From Roseburia hominis (GTDB lineage Bacteria > Bacillota > Clostridia > Lachnospirales > Lachnospiraceae), in the NCBI GenBank assembly GCA_040702975.1, contig CP159990.1, forward strand, positions 3,162,001-3,226,000: a stretch of 64,000 nt of DNA, given 5' to 3'. Below, one piece after another: positions 43,568-54,362 of the stretch. The position numbers and the translations under genes are program-made. Numbering within the stretch: position 1 is the stretch's first letter; each line of letters starts with the position of its first letter. The notes beneath the pieces are model-generated. The model saw only the letters and a program-made list of their open reading frames with translations, was not told the DNA's origin and made no database searches.

Positions 43568-43592
43568 GAACTGATGTTCCGAACATAAGTTC
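43568..43592. promoter_or_regulatory. Two tandem LexA (SOS) boxes before the DNA-repair pair
   Basis: GAACTGATGTTC (43568-43579) and GAACATAAGTTC (43581-43592) are each GAAC-N4-GTTC, the core of the Bacillus/Clostridia LexA consensus (CGAACATATGTTCG). They stand 32 bases before the start of the radical-SAM gene, one base apart. Confidence 0.75.
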
Positions 43593-43719
43593 TTTTTAAA
43601 TCATACCATACTTCACCCTGTCACGCAACCTTTTTTCAGGGTAATTTTTCCAAAATATTTTTCCACGAACCGGGACGAACGTCCAGCAGGCTTGCACCAG
43701 GTATACATGACTAATAAAA

Positions 43720-43757
43720 ATACCGTCTGTGCAAATTCTCATCCACACAGACGGTAT
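43720..43757 (-). terminator. Terminator of the mrp gene
   Basis: ATACCGTCTGTG (43720-43731) pairs with CACAGACGGTAT (43746-43757), 12 bp, 14-base loop, then TTTTATT on the minus strand. It stands 35 bases after the mrp stop. Confidence 0.9.
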
Positions 43758-43792
43758 CCCGCCAGCTTATCAGCTCAAGAACCATTATTGAA

Positions 43793-44629
43793 TTATTGAA
43801 ACTTCTCAACGATGTCGCTCAGATAATCATTCTTTACTTCATAGAATTTTTCTTCCTCTACCATATCTGCAAGATGCGGATCAATCGGCATCCTGCCAAG
43901 CACTTCAAGTCCAAGCTCTGCTGCAATCTCGTCAATATGGCTCTCCCCAAATACAGAAATCCTCTTTCCGCATTCCGGGCACTCCAGATAACTGTAATTC
44001 TCCACGATTCCGAGTACCGGAATGTTCATCTGTTTTGCCATATTGTAAGCCTTCTTCACAATCATGCTGACCAGATCCTGCGGTGAGGTCACGATCACGA
44101 CCCCATCTACCGGAAGGGACTGGAACACAGTAAGCGGAACATCACCGGTTCCCGGGGGCATGTCCACCAGGAGAAAATCCAGATCTCCCCACATAACATC
44201 TGTCCAGAACTGCGTTACAACACCGGCGATGATCGGTCCTCTCCAGATGACCGGATCGGATTCATTCTCCAGAAGCAGATTGACGGACATGATTTTCGTT
44301 CCGTCTTTTGCTACACACGGGAACATTCCTTCCTCGCTTCCTACCGCGCTCTCATGCACACCGTACATCTTTGGAATAGACGGTCCGGTAACATCTGCAT
44401 CAAGGATTCCCACCGTATATCCCTGCTCCACCAGCATACGAGCCAGAGTCGCAGTCACCATCGACTTGCCTACGCCTCCTTTTCCACTGATCACGCCGAT
44501 TACCTTCTTCACCTGAGAATAGGGATTAGCCGGTGCTTTCATATCTTTTTTCTTACTGCTGCATGAAGATGCATGTGCACAGGAGGAACATGCCTCCGGT
44601 GAGCATCCGCTATTTGTCTCTTCCGCCAT
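43793..44629 (-). CDS. mrp: Mrp/NBP35-type iron-sulphur carrier ATPase
   Basis: ATG 44629 follows GGAGG. 278 residues. An N-terminal Cys-rich stretch (GCSPEACSSCAHASSC) and CPECGKR near the end are Fe-S ligands. The ATPase has GVISGKGGVGKSMVTATLA and LLVDMPPGTGD. It inserts iron-sulphur clusters into enzymes. Confidence 0.92.
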   Translation of the reverse strand: MAEETNSGCSPEACSSCAHASSCSSKKKDMKAPANPYSQVKKVIGVISGKGGVGKSMVTATLARMLVEQGYTVGILDADVTGPSIPKMYGVHESAVGSEEGMFPCVAKDGTKIMSVNLLLENESDPVIWRGPIIAGVVTQFWTDVMWGDLDFLLVDMPPGTGDVPLTVFQSLPVDGVVIVTSPQDLVSMIVKKAYNMAKQMNIPVLGIVENYSYLECPECGKRISVFGESHIDEIAAELGLEVLGRMPIDPHLADMVEEEKFYEVKNDYLSDIVEKFQ

Positions 44630-44674
44630 TTCTTCAACCTCCAAACTTCATTTTCCTCTCGCGCTGCCGTATAC

Positions 44675-45049
44675 TTACTCTACAACCGCGATTACTTCGA
44701 TCTCGCAAAGCAAATTCTTCGGCAGAGTCTTAACAGCCACGCAGCTTCTTGCCGGTTTTGATGTGAAATATTTTGCATAAACTTCATTAAATGCTGCAAA
44801 GTCACCCATATCACTCAGGAAACATGTCGTCTTAAGAACCTTATCAAATGATGTTCCTGCCTCCTCCAAAACTGCTGCAATATTTTTGCAGACCTGCTCA
44901 GTCTGACCTTCGATTGTATCCGCTTCCACGGTATCTGTTTCCGGATTAATTGCAATCTGTCCTGCGGAGTAAAGGATTCCGCCGTGAACATAGCCCTGAG
45001 AATAGGGTCCTAATGCCTTTGGTGCTTTTTCTGTTGCGATTACTTTCAT
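44675..45049 (-). CDS. ridA: RidA family enamine/imine deaminase
   Basis: This 124-residue protein shows MKVIATEKAPKALGPYSQ and the catalytic PARSCVAVKTLP with the conserved Arg. It removes reactive enamines formed by pyridoxal enzymes. AAAGGAG precedes the ATG. A promoter region with inverted repeats lies upstream. Confidence 0.92.
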   Translation of the reverse strand: MKVIATEKAPKALGPYSQGYVHGGILYSAGQIAINPETDTVEADTIEGQTEQVCKNIAAVLEEAGTSFDKVLKTTCFLSDMGDFAAFNEVYAKYFTSKPARSCVAVKTLPKNLLCEIEVIAVVE

Positions 45050-45072
45050 GATAGTATCTCCTTTCTAAATAT

Positions 45073-45125
45073 GCCTGACAATCAGGCTAAATATCCATCA
45101 GGCTTTATTTTATTATACCTGATGG
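45073..45125 (-). promoter_or_regulatory. ridA promoter framed by inverted repeats
   Basis: On the minus strand TATAAT (45112-45117) sits between the arms CCATCAGG (45095-45102) and CCTGATGG (45118-45125). A further palindrome GCCTGA-caa-TCAGGC (45073-45087) follows. The -35 is not clear. The TCAGG core occurs in each arm, which suggests a repressor site over the promoter. Confidence 0.5.
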
Positions 45126-45316
45126 TTAAAATCTCACTATTTCTAGCATAACACAGCTTGTTAAAAATTCCAATTCTTTTTCCCTTCAAAACCAAGGACT
45201 TTATTACAATATCTATACTAACCGGCCTGTTTGCCTCCCATTAACAGAGGGGACCTGAACTGTTACACAATATTCTTAGAAACCATGACGATTTCCCCAT
45301 TTTCTTCCAAACGCCG

Positions 45317-46726
45317 CTATTCGGCTGCCAGTTCGCTCTTATCACGAGTCACGTCCTTGATCCATTTATAACTGAAAAACCGTTTCAGTGTGATCGGCAG
45401 CTTGATCACCTCATCACTCATCAGGACTATATACACCACCGGCACGCTGGCGTGGAACACAAATGCAAGCACTGCTCCGATCAAAATAGAACAGCCCCAC
45501 ATCGTGGAAACGTCCAGGACAAGGCCAAATCTGGTATCCCCGCCTGAGCGGAACACCCCTACCACAAGCGTTGTATTCAGCGCCTGGCACAGGGTGAAAT
45601 AGGACATTACAAAGAACATGAACGTCAAATACCCCTGTGCTTCCGGAGATAACGTCATAAAACGGTTCGCAATCGGCGCTGCGACCAGTATGATACCGCC
45701 GCCGATCGCCCCGGTGATCAGGCTAAGCCCGACAAATCGTCTTCCATACGCCTTTGCCAAATTAAAGTTCCTCTCACCGATGGTTCTTCCCAGATAAATA
45801 GCCGTCGCATTGGACACCCCGAAGACGACCACCGTGGCAAGCTGCCTTGCCACCTGCGCCACGGAATTCGCCGCGACCGCCGCGCTTCCCAGATGTCCCA
45901 TCACCGCCGTATTCGCCGAAGAGCCCAGTCCCCACATCAGTTCATTCAAAATGACCGGCGTCGCATACACCATAAAATCTTTTAACAGCACCTTATCAAT
46001 CTTCCACAAATCCCGGAAATGGAAACGCACCACTTTATTCTTAACAGCCGCATACCACACGACGATCACCAGCTCCAGGACACGGGATAGCAGCGTTGCG
46101 ACCGCCGCGCCGACGATTCCCAGCCTGGGGAAGCCCAAAAGTCCGAAAATGAGAAGTGCATTGATCACCACATTGGTCACAAGGGAAGCACTGTATACGA
46201 CCGTAGCGATCACCACTCGCTCAATACTGCGCATAATATTCAGATACACCTGGGTACCCGCCATGAACACATATGATATCGCCACGATTCGCAGGTATTT
46301 CACGCCTTCCGCGATTACCGCGGGATCACTTGTATAAATCCGCAGCAGTGTTTCCGGAATAGCCTCCGCCGCGATGGTAAATAACAAAGCCGAACAAATT
46401 CCGATCGACATGCCCATTCCCATAATTTTTTCAATCGTCCGGGTATCCTTCTTCCCCCAGTACTGCGCGGTCAGAACCGTTGCCCCGGAGGTCGTCCCAA
46501 ACAGGATCAGCGTCATAATAAACTGAATCTGTCCTGCAAGAGAAGCGCCGGAGAGCACTTTTTCCCCCACTCTTCCAAGCATCATGACATCCGCCGCTGT
46601 CACTCCCACGTTGATCAGGTTCTGGAGCGCCATCGGAATGACCAGCAGGCATACCTGTCTGTAAAACCGGCCCCAGTTGACATGCAGACTATCCTCTGTT
46701 TGCCGCCTGAAAAATCTTGTAAACAT
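45317..46726 (-). CDS. MATE family multidrug/Na+ exporter
   Basis: This 469-residue protein has 12 membrane helices. Typical MATE sequences are VIPMALQNLINVGVTAAD, GRVGEKVLSGASLAGQ and GVFRSGGDTRF. The start overlaps the alcohol dehydrogenase end by 38 bases; the SD AAGGAG is far (13 bases), so the start could be slightly different. Substrate unknown. Confidence 0.9.
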   Translation of the reverse strand: MFTRFFRRQTEDSLHVNWGRFYRQVCLLVIPMALQNLINVGVTAADVMMLGRVGEKVLSGASLAGQIQFIMTLILFGTTSGATVLTAQYWGKKDTRTIEKIMGMGMSIGICSALLFTIAAEAIPETLLRIYTSDPAVIAEGVKYLRIVAISYVFMAGTQVYLNIMRSIERVVIATVVYSASLVTNVVINALLIFGLLGFPRLGIVGAAVATLLSRVLELVIVVWYAAVKNKVVRFHFRDLWKIDKVLLKDFMVYATPVILNELMWGLGSSANTAVMGHLGSAAVAANSVAQVARQLATVVVFGVSNATAIYLGRTIGERNFNLAKAYGRRFVGLSLITGAIGGGIILVAAPIANRFMTLSPEAQGYLTFMFFVMSYFTLCQALNTTLVVGVFRSGGDTRFGLVLDVSTMWGCSILIGAVLAFVFHASVPVVYIVLMSDEVIKLPITLKRFFSYKWIKDVTRDKSELAAE

Positions 46727-47873
46727 CGTTCACATCTAACTCCTTGATCTTTGATAATTTCACTGTACCGCCCATGGTAGCCTTGCCTGCCAGTTCCCTC
46801 AGTTCTTCTTCCGAGAGTTTTCCGACTCCGAGTTCTCCCAAATTCACCGGCATACCGATTTCTTTAAAGAACGCTACCGTTCGGCGAATGGCTTCCTTTG
46901 CCGCCTCTTTTTCATTTTCCATATGTATTCCCCACACGCTCTCGCCATAATGGCAGAATCTGGGAATATCATTTTCATATACGTACTCCGCCCAGGAGCC
47001 CCACACCGCCGAGAGGGTCGCTCCGTGAGCCGCATCATATCTGGCTCCCAGCGCATGTCCCAGCTTATGGACTGAGAAATCCTTCTCCCGGCCAAGTCCG
47101 GTCAGATTATTGTGTGACAGACTGCCGCACCACATAATCTCACTCATGGCATCATAATCGGTCTGATCACACATAGCCGTTTTTGCACTCTCAATCACGA
47201 CTCTTAAAAGCCCTTCCGCGATCTCGTCCGTCATACGGTTCCTCTGGTTGGGAATAAAATATCTCTCCAAAGTGTGCATCATGATATCTACGATTCCACA
47301 TGCCAGTTGATATCTGGGCAGCGTATAAGTAAGCTCCGGATTCATGATCGCAAACCGCGGTCTGTTAAGGTCCGTGCCGAGTCCTGCCTTAATTCCCAGT
47401 TCCTCATTCGTCAGAACCGCCGAGTCGCTGGTCTCGCTGCCGGCCGCCGCGATCGTGAGCACACAGCCCACCGGAAGCGGCCTTCTAGTCTCCACCTTTT
47501 TCGTCCAGATATCCCAAAGAGCGCACTTAGGGTTCGCTGCTCCGTGGGCGATCGCTTTTGCCGTGTCGATGGCGCTTCCCCCGCCCACTGCCAAAATAAA
47601 ATCTGCATCTATTGAAACTGCCTTCCTTACGCCCTCCTCGGCGAAAGAAAGTCTTGGATTTGGCTTAACCCCGCCAAACCGCACGTGCCAAATTCCTTCC
47701 TGATTCAAAGATTCCTCTACTGTCTGAAGCAGCCCGCTTTTAATCACACTTCCGCCTCCAAAGACAATCAGAACCCTGTTTCCTCCCCATTTTTTCACTT
47801 CTTCCCCCGTGCGAAGCTGCACACCTTTTCCAAATACGATCTCCGTCGGTGCATACTGGGTAAAGTTAAACAT
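46689..47873 (-). CDS. Iron-containing alcohol dehydrogenase (BdhA-like)
   Basis: This 394-residue protein begins MFNFTQYAPTEIVFGKG and has AVGGGSAIDTAKAIA and the metal-binding VHKLGHALGARYDAAHGATLS. Length and pattern match NADPH-dependent butanol-type dehydrogenases of Clostridia. It probably reduces aldehydes in fermentation. GGAGG precedes the ATG. Confidence 0.92.
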   Translation of the reverse strand: MFNFTQYAPTEIVFGKGVQLRTGEEVKKWGGNRVLIVFGGGSVIKSGLLQTVEESLNQEGIWHVRFGGVKPNPRLSFAEEGVRKAVSIDADFILAVGGGSAIDTAKAIAHGAANPKCALWDIWTKKVETRRPLPVGCVLTIAAAGSETSDSAVLTNEELGIKAGLGTDLNRPRFAIMNPELTYTLPRYQLACGIVDIMMHTLERYFIPNQRNRMTDEIAEGLLRVVIESAKTAMCDQTDYDAMSEIMWCGSLSHNNLTGLGREKDFSVHKLGHALGARYDAAHGATLSAVWGSWAEYVYENDIPRFCHYGESVWGIHMENEKEAAKEAIRRTVAFFKEIGMPVNLGELGVGKLSEEELRELAGKATMGGTVKLSKIKELDVNDVYKIFQAANRG

Positions 47874-48049
47874 CTTGCTTCCTCCTTTAACCTCTGATCA
47901 TTTTATTTGATTGTTCCATTTTGTGGGTATTACAGAAATTGATTACTTAAGAAATGATTCTGCCTTCATATCCGGAAAAAAGAGTAATTCCCCTTCTCTC
48001 CGGAATGCTGACAATGGCAATATACATTCTAATTTACACTAAATGTTTC

Positions 48050-48553
48050 CTACAACCAAACTTTACCTGTCGTGTCGCCGTTGATTACATAATATACTGC
48101 GTAATCTTCCGGTTTTACGTAGAGTTCCATGGACTTAATATCAGATACTTTGTGTTTTGCCTTTGTCCATTCTTTCTTCACTGCTGCTACCATATCTTTC
48201 GTATTCACTTCTTTTTCGCCATACTGCAATACGATCTCGGTCTTAATCTCTTTTTTTACTGCTGCCTTCTTTACAGCCTTTTTTACATCAGCTGTCTTTT
48301 TCCCAACAGCTTTTTTGGCCTCTTTTACTTTCTGTCCAGCAGCTTCTTTTACTTCTGCTGCCTTTTCCTCTGCTGCGTCTTTTACTTCACTGACCTTTGC
48401 AGCGGCTGCTTCTTTTACTTCCTCCGCTTTTTCTGCTACGGTCTCCTTAAGCTCTTCTGCCTTATTCTCTACGGTTACTTCTGTAGCCTTTAAAGTCTCT
48501 TCTGCTTGTGCATTCTGTTTCGCTACTGCCTTCTTAGCCTGTCTCTTTGTCAT
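48050..48553 (-). CDS. DUF6465 family protein with Ala/Lys/Glu coiled-coil
   Basis: ATG 48553 (MTKRQAKKAVAKQN) has GGAGG 10 bases up; ATG 48559 is 4 bases away. About 167 residues. Residues 10-105 are a repeated Lys/Glu/Ala helix with an apolipoprotein-like 11-residue period (AEEVKEAAAAKVSEVKD). The C-terminal 60 residues (TEIVLQYGEKEVNTKDMVAA to GKVWL) match DUF6465. The role is unknown; it may bind DNA or phosphate-rich surfaces. Confidence 0.75.
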   Translation of the reverse strand: MTKRQAKKAVAKQNAQAEETLKATEVTVENKAEELKETVAEKAEEVKEAAAAKVSEVKDAAEEKAAEVKEAAGQKVKEAKKAVGKKTADVKKAVKKAAVKKEIKTEIVLQYGEKEVNTKDMVAAVKKEWTKAKHKVSDIKSMELYVKPEDYAVYYVINGDTTGKVWL

Positions 48554-48750
48554 ACTCATAAACCCTCCTTGTTGCCAAGAACTGTATGTTGCCACATGGC
48601 AAGGGCAAAATATGCGTTTGCCCTCACTCATTGCGCTATTATAACACATTCATTTCGAAATGTCACACCCATTCCTTATTTATTCCTCGTTTTGGCGGGA
48701 AAAATCCGTAGAAATTTTCTTCATTTTCAGTATGAAAATTATGCAAAATG

Positions 48751-48759
48751 TGATATACT
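48751..48759 (+). promoter_or_regulatory. Candidate extended -10 promoter of the 37-aa gene
   Basis: TGATATACT on the plus strand is an extended -10 with no clear -35. The same nonamer is found before the pilus locus on the other strand. A leader hairpin, GTCGGC/GCCGAC (about 48775-48796), follows. Confidence 0.45.
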
Positions 48760-48838
48760 GTAAATAATTATAGGGTCGGCCAACGGTTTTGCCGACATCT
48801 ACGGTAGTGGAATTTATAACAGAAAGGAAGATATTGGC

Positions 48839-48952
48839 ATGGGATTTTTGGTATGTATTGTTGGGGTTGCGATCATTGCCGCTGTTGTGACGGCTTCCGT
48901 AAGTGCCGTACTTGGCGGAGTAATCGGCGGAGAGCTTGACTCAGAAGATTAG
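48839..48952 (+). CDS. 37-residue hydrophobic small protein, the only plus-strand gene
   Basis: ATG 48839 follows AGAAAGGAAG at 8 bases, and the frame ends at 48952. The product starts MGFLVCIVGVAIIAAVVTAS, one membrane helix (about 3-31), then GGELDSED. It is small and easily missed. An extended -10 promoter at 48751 and a terminator at 49022-49082 give it its own transcript of about 320 bases. Family not recognised. It could be a membrane regulator, a toxin-like peptide, or just a short tail-anchored protein. Confidence 0.6.
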   Translation: MGFLVCIVGVAIIAAVVTASVSAVLGGVIGGELDSED

Positions 48953-49021
48953 TGCAGTGTACCGCTGTCTAAGTCAAATGGACATGCAAGCATGTCCGCT
49001 TGGCTCGTTGCTCGCGGGAAT

Positions 49022-49082
49022 AAAGACCTTCGAATCAAGGACAGATGAAATCTTGTCTCTGTCCTTCTTTTCGTAGGTCTTT
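49022..49082. terminator. Long bidirectional terminator between the small gene and dnaJ
   Basis: AAAGACCT (49022-49029) and AGGTCTTT (49075-49082) form an outer stem, and AAGGACAGA (49037-49045) and TCTGTCCTT (49058-49066) an inner one. TTTTTATTTT follows on the plus strand and TTTATT on the minus. It ends both the small plus-strand gene and the heat-shock operon. Another small palindrome, GGACATGC-aa-GCATGTCC, is at about 48979-48997. Confidence 0.8.
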
Positions 49083-49096
49083 TTATTTTAACCTTA

Positions 49097-50287
49097 TTAT
49101 TCTTCAAAGGTCTCCTTGAGTTTATCCATGAATCCCTTTTTCTTTCCTTTGACCTTGGAATCGGACGAAGTTGTCTCCTGATTCAGGCTGTTTCCTGACA
49201 ATTCATCGAACCTGCGCAGGGCTTCTTTGGCTTCCGCACTTAATTTTTCCGGTGTCTGGATCACCAAAGTCACATAGTGATCTCCCCGAAGCTGCGGATT
49301 TCTGAGGGACGGAACACCTTTTCCTTTCAGACGCACCTTTGTGTCCGTCTTTGTCCCTGGTTTGACCGTATAGATCACATCGCCGTCTACGGTCTTGATT
49401 CTCACGTCACCGCCCAGCGCTGCCTGTGCGAACGAAATAGGCGCTGTGGAGAAAATGTGTACGTCCTGTCTCTGGAACAGCGGGTGTCTGGACACAGTAA
49501 CCTCCACCAGAAGGTCTCCTCTCGGGCCACCGTTGATTCCCGGCTCTCCCTTTTCCCGGATACGGACACTCTGCCCGTTGTCGATTCCGGCCGGAATGGA
49601 TACCTTGATCTTTTTACGGCTGGATACATAACCTGTTCCACCACAATCCGGACATTTTTCTTTGATAATCTTTCCGCTTCCATGGCATTCCGGACAGGTC
49701 TGCACATTCTGAACGGTACCGAAAAATGACTGAGAGGTGAACACCACCTGACCCTTGCCGCCACACCTTGAACAGGTCTCCGGGGAAGTTCCCGGCTTTG
49801 CACCCGTTCCGTTACATTTGCTGCACGGGTCCTTTAACACGACTTCCAGTTCCTTTTCGCAGCCAAATACTGCCTCCTCAAATGTAATCCGGATTCCTTT
49901 GCGGATATTAGCTCCCTTCATCGGGCCTGTGTTGGCGCGTCCGCCGCGTCGTCCACCGCCTCCGAACAGATCGCCAAATATATCACCGAAAATATCACTG
50001 AAATCTGCGCCATTAAAATCAAAGCCGCCGAATCCGCCGGCTCCACCTGCCCCGCCGTCAAATGCGGCATGGCCAAACTGATCATACTGACGGCGCTTAT
50101 CCGCATCACTTAATACTGCATAAGCCTCCGACGCCTCTTTGAACTTCTTCTCCGCTTCCGCATCTCCCGGGTTCATATCCGGGTGGTACTTTTTCGCCAG
50201 AGCTCTGTAAGCCTTTTTCAAAGTGGCATCGTCTGCATCTCGTGAGACGCCAAGGACTTCATAATAATCTCTTTTTGCTTCTGCCAT
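49097..50287 (-). CDS. dnaJ: Chaperone DnaJ
   Basis: This 396-residue type I J-protein has HPD at 35-37, a Gly/Phe-rich linker (80-115), four CxxCxGxG zinc motifs ([35 protein letters not shown]) and the C-terminal substrate domains. It stimulates DnaK ATPase. Two strong hairpins separate it from dnaK. Confidence 0.97.
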   Translation of the reverse strand: MAEAKRDYYEVLGVSRDADDATLKKAYRALAKKYHPDMNPGDAEAEKKFKEASEAYAVLSDADKRRQYDQFGHAAFDGGAGGAGGFGGFDFNGADFSDIFGDIFGDLFGGGGRRGGRANTGPMKGANIRKGIRITFEEAVFGCEKELEVVLKDPCSKCNGTGAKPGTSPETCSRCGGKGQVVFTSQSFFGTVQNVQTCPECHGSGKIIKEKCPDCGGTGYVSSRKKIKVSIPAGIDNGQSVRIREKGEPGINGGPRGDLLVEVTVSRHPLFQRQDVHIFSTAPISFAQAALGGDVRIKTVDGDVIYTVKPGTKTDTKVRLKGKGVPSLRNPQLRGDHYVTLVIQTPEKLSAEAKEALRRFDELSGNSLNQETTSSDSKVKGKKKGFMDKLKETFEE

Positions 50288-50331
50288 AATCCTACCTCAT
50301 TTCCTGTATTTCCGAATGCAAAGCACCGAGA

Positions 50332-50407
50332 TGAAGGTCCACCGGACCTTCACTTAGGTATGCTTGGCAACGGAAATCTGCAAGACGGAATGACTCCGCC
50401 TTGCAGA
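50332..50407 (-). other. Two stable hairpins between dnaK and dnaJ
   Basis: TGAAGGTCC/GGACCTTCA (50332-50352) and TCTGCAAGACGGA/TCCGCCTTGCAGA (50377-50407) form 9- and 13-bp stems. Neither is followed by a good T-run. They may stop exonucleases and adjust dnaK to dnaJ amounts after mRNA cutting. Confidence 0.6.
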
Positions 50408-50431
50408 ATAACTCTCTATCTTTCGATTATC

Positions 50432-52336
<1,905 letters not shown>

Positions 52337-52375
52337 TCATTTATATTAAGTGCCTCTTATGGCACACAATATACC

Positions 52376-53068
52376 TTAGTTTGCTACTTTTACCATGCTG
52401 TGGCGCACCACGCTGTCACGGTACATATAACCCTTCTGGAACTCTTCGGCTACGATATTCTCACCAAGCTCTTCATCTTCCACATGCATTACTGCATTGT
52501 GGAAATCCGGGTTGAATTCCTGGCCAACGGCCTCGATCGGTTTCACGCCAAGTCCTTCCAGTGTGGTCATAAGCTGTTTGTAAATCTGGGACATACCCTG
52601 CACAAACGGGCTTTCCTGTTCCTCTTCGGATACGGTCTGAAGTCCGCGCTCAAAATTATCTACGACCGGGAGAATCTTCTCCACAACATCTTTGGCTCCG
52701 ATCTCATACATGGCAGATTTTTCTTTCTCGGTTCTCTTTCTGTAATTGTCGAACTCTGCCATCTGTCTGGTGAGCTTATCGGTAAGATCTGCGATCTGCT
52801 CATCTTTTTTGTCCTTCTTCTTTGCGAAAAAGCCTTTTTTCTTAGGAGCTTCCTCAGTCTCTTCTGTTTCTTTGGCCTCTGTCTCCTGCTCCTTGCCGCC
52901 TTCTTCCTCTGCATCTTCCGCTTCCGCACCTTCTGCTTCCGCGACCTTTTCCTCCTGCGGCTCCTCAGCGTTTTCCATCTCCTGCTGCTCAGCCTCGGCC
53001 TCAGCGGCCTTCTTTGCTTCTTCCACTGCTTCTTTTACCATTTCTTCATTGCTCATCTGCTTATCCAA
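52376..53068 (-). CDS. grpE: Nucleotide exchange factor GrpE
   Basis: The start is TTG 53068 with AAAGGTGG 7 bases up (ATG 53056 would be 19 bases away). 230 residues. A long acidic Glu/Ala N-terminus is larger than usual. The GrpE core FDNYRKRTEKEKSAMYEIG, then PVVDNFERGL and VVRHSMVKVAN, is normal. It resets DnaK by removing ADP. Confidence 0.96.
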   Translation of the reverse strand: MDKQMSNEEMVKEAVEEAKKAAEAEAEQQEMENAEEPQEEKVAEAEGAEAEDAEEEGGKEQETEAKETEETEEAPKKKGFFAKKKDKKDEQIADLTDKLTRQMAEFDNYRKRTEKEKSAMYEIGAKDVVEKILPVVDNFERGLQTVSEEEQESPFVQGMSQIYKQLMTTLEGLGVKPIEAVGQEFNPDFHNAVMHVEDEELGENIVAEEFQKGYMYRDSVVRHSMVKVAN

Positions 53069-53126
53069 CGGTCTGCCACCTTTCTTTTTCTATATTAAAA
53101 TCTGTCAAATCCGCCTGTATATTCCA

Positions 53127-54170
53127 CTAACTGCTTCTGTGGAAAATATTGTCAAGCTCTGCCATCAACGTCTTGAGAGTCTTCATTACATGCTCATAAT
53201 CCATACGCTTCGGTCCGATAATTCCGATGGTTCCCTGCATTCCCTCGCCCAGCTCATAAGTTGCTGTGACGACGCTGCAGTCCTTCATCTTCTCCACCTT
53301 GGATTCCCCACCGATATACACCTGAATATCTTTGTTCTCGCTGCTCGCCATCGTCTGTGTGACCAGGGAAGCAAGCTGCTGCTTTTCTTCAAATGCACTG
53401 ATGATCTCCTGGGCGCTCTTTTTATCGCTCAGCTCCGGATATTTGAAAATGTTGGTAGCTCCACTGGTGTAGATTTCCATACCGTCGTCCACCTGAACCA
53501 TGTTCGCTACCACGTCCAGTACGTTGCTCACGATCTCGCTGTGAATGCCTGCCTGCTCTTTGAGTCTTGCGATCAGCCCCAGGTTGATCTCCTCAATCGC
53601 CATTCCATTGAGGGAGGTATTGAGCAGCATATTCAGCTTCAGGAGTCCCTCGTTCGTGAGCGGTTCTTCCAGCGTCACGATCTGGTTCTTGACGATGTTG
53701 CCTTCCATCACGATCACCGCGATGAGCTGCGTCTCGTCTACCTGAGACAACTGGATAAATTTGATCTTATTTCTATTATAGACCGGAGTGGAAATCATCG
53801 TCGCGTAGTTGGTGTTATTCGCAAGCACCTTCGCCGCCTGCTTGAGGAGCTGTTCCATCTTATCTGCCTTTTCCAGCATCTGCTCCTTCATCTCTGTGAC
53901 TTCCTGCTCCTTCTTGCTCATCAGCATATCCACGTACCAGCGATAGCCTTTGTCCGATGGTATCCTTCCTGCTGATGTATGAGGCTGCATGATGTATCCA
54001 AGCTCTTCCAGATCCGCCATCTCATTCCGGATCGTCGCCGAACTTAGATTTAAGTCCGTATACTTGGAAATCGTTCTGGAGCCGACCGGTTCTCCGGTGT
54101 CCAGGTAATTCTTGATAATCGCGTGCAAAATCTTCGACTTGCGGTCACTTAACTCCTGTATGGACTCCAT
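53127..54170 (-). CDS. hrcA: Heat-inducible repressor HrcA
   Basis: ATG 54170 (MESIQELSDRK) follows AAAAGGAGG. 347 residues. Winged helix near 15-70 (DLNLSSATIRNEMADLEELGY), then LMQPHTSAGRIPSDKGYRWYV and a GAF-like middle. It binds CIRCE, which stands 22 bases upstream, and so represses its own operon. Confidence 0.97.
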   Translation of the reverse strand: MESIQELSDRKSKILHAIIKNYLDTGEPVGSRTISKYTDLNLSSATIRNEMADLEELGYIMQPHTSAGRIPSDKGYRWYVDMLMSKKEQEVTEMKEQMLEKADKMEQLLKQAAKVLANNTNYATMISTPVYNRNKIKFIQLSQVDETQLIAVIVMEGNIVKNQIVTLEEPLTNEGLLKLNMLLNTSLNGMAIEEINLGLIARLKEQAGIHSEIVSNVLDVVANMVQVDDGMEIYTSGATNIFKYPELSDKKSAQEIISAFEEKQQLASLVTQTMASSENKDIQVYIGGESKVEKMKDCSVVTATYELGEGMQGTIGIIGPKRMDYEHVMKTLKTLMAELDNIFHRSS

Positions 54171-54191
54171 AGGCTGCCTCCTTTTCACTTA

Positions 54192-54218
54192 TTAGCACTC
54201 ATTTAATTTGAGTGCTAA
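54192..54218. promoter_or_regulatory. CIRCE operator of the hrcA operon
   Basis: TTAGCACTC-N9-GAGTGCTAA, a perfect CIRCE element with arms of 9 bases. It lies between the promoter and the hrcA RBS, in the 5' region of the transcript. HrcA binds it. Confidence 0.98.
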
Positions 54219-54233
54219 CATCTTTCGTTTATA

Positions 54234-54262
54234 AATGTAACACTCTGAAATCACTTTGTCAA
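54234..54262 (-). promoter_or_regulatory. Promoter of the heat-shock operon
   Basis: TTGACA (54257-54262), 17-base spacer and TACATT (54234-54239) on the minus strand. The transcript begins just before CIRCE. Confidence 0.75.
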
Positions 54263-54362
54263 CCCAGTTTATAATTATTTTATAGATTCACAAAAACTAC
54301 ACTTGATACCACTTTTAAAATGGTTCCATTTCCACTTTTCCCGCTTTGAATCACGTTCTAAA

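Noticed and set aside
52746..53975. 409-codon plus-strand frame over grpE and hrcA
   Set aside because: It covers two conserved genes on the other strand and lacks an RBS or any known domain.
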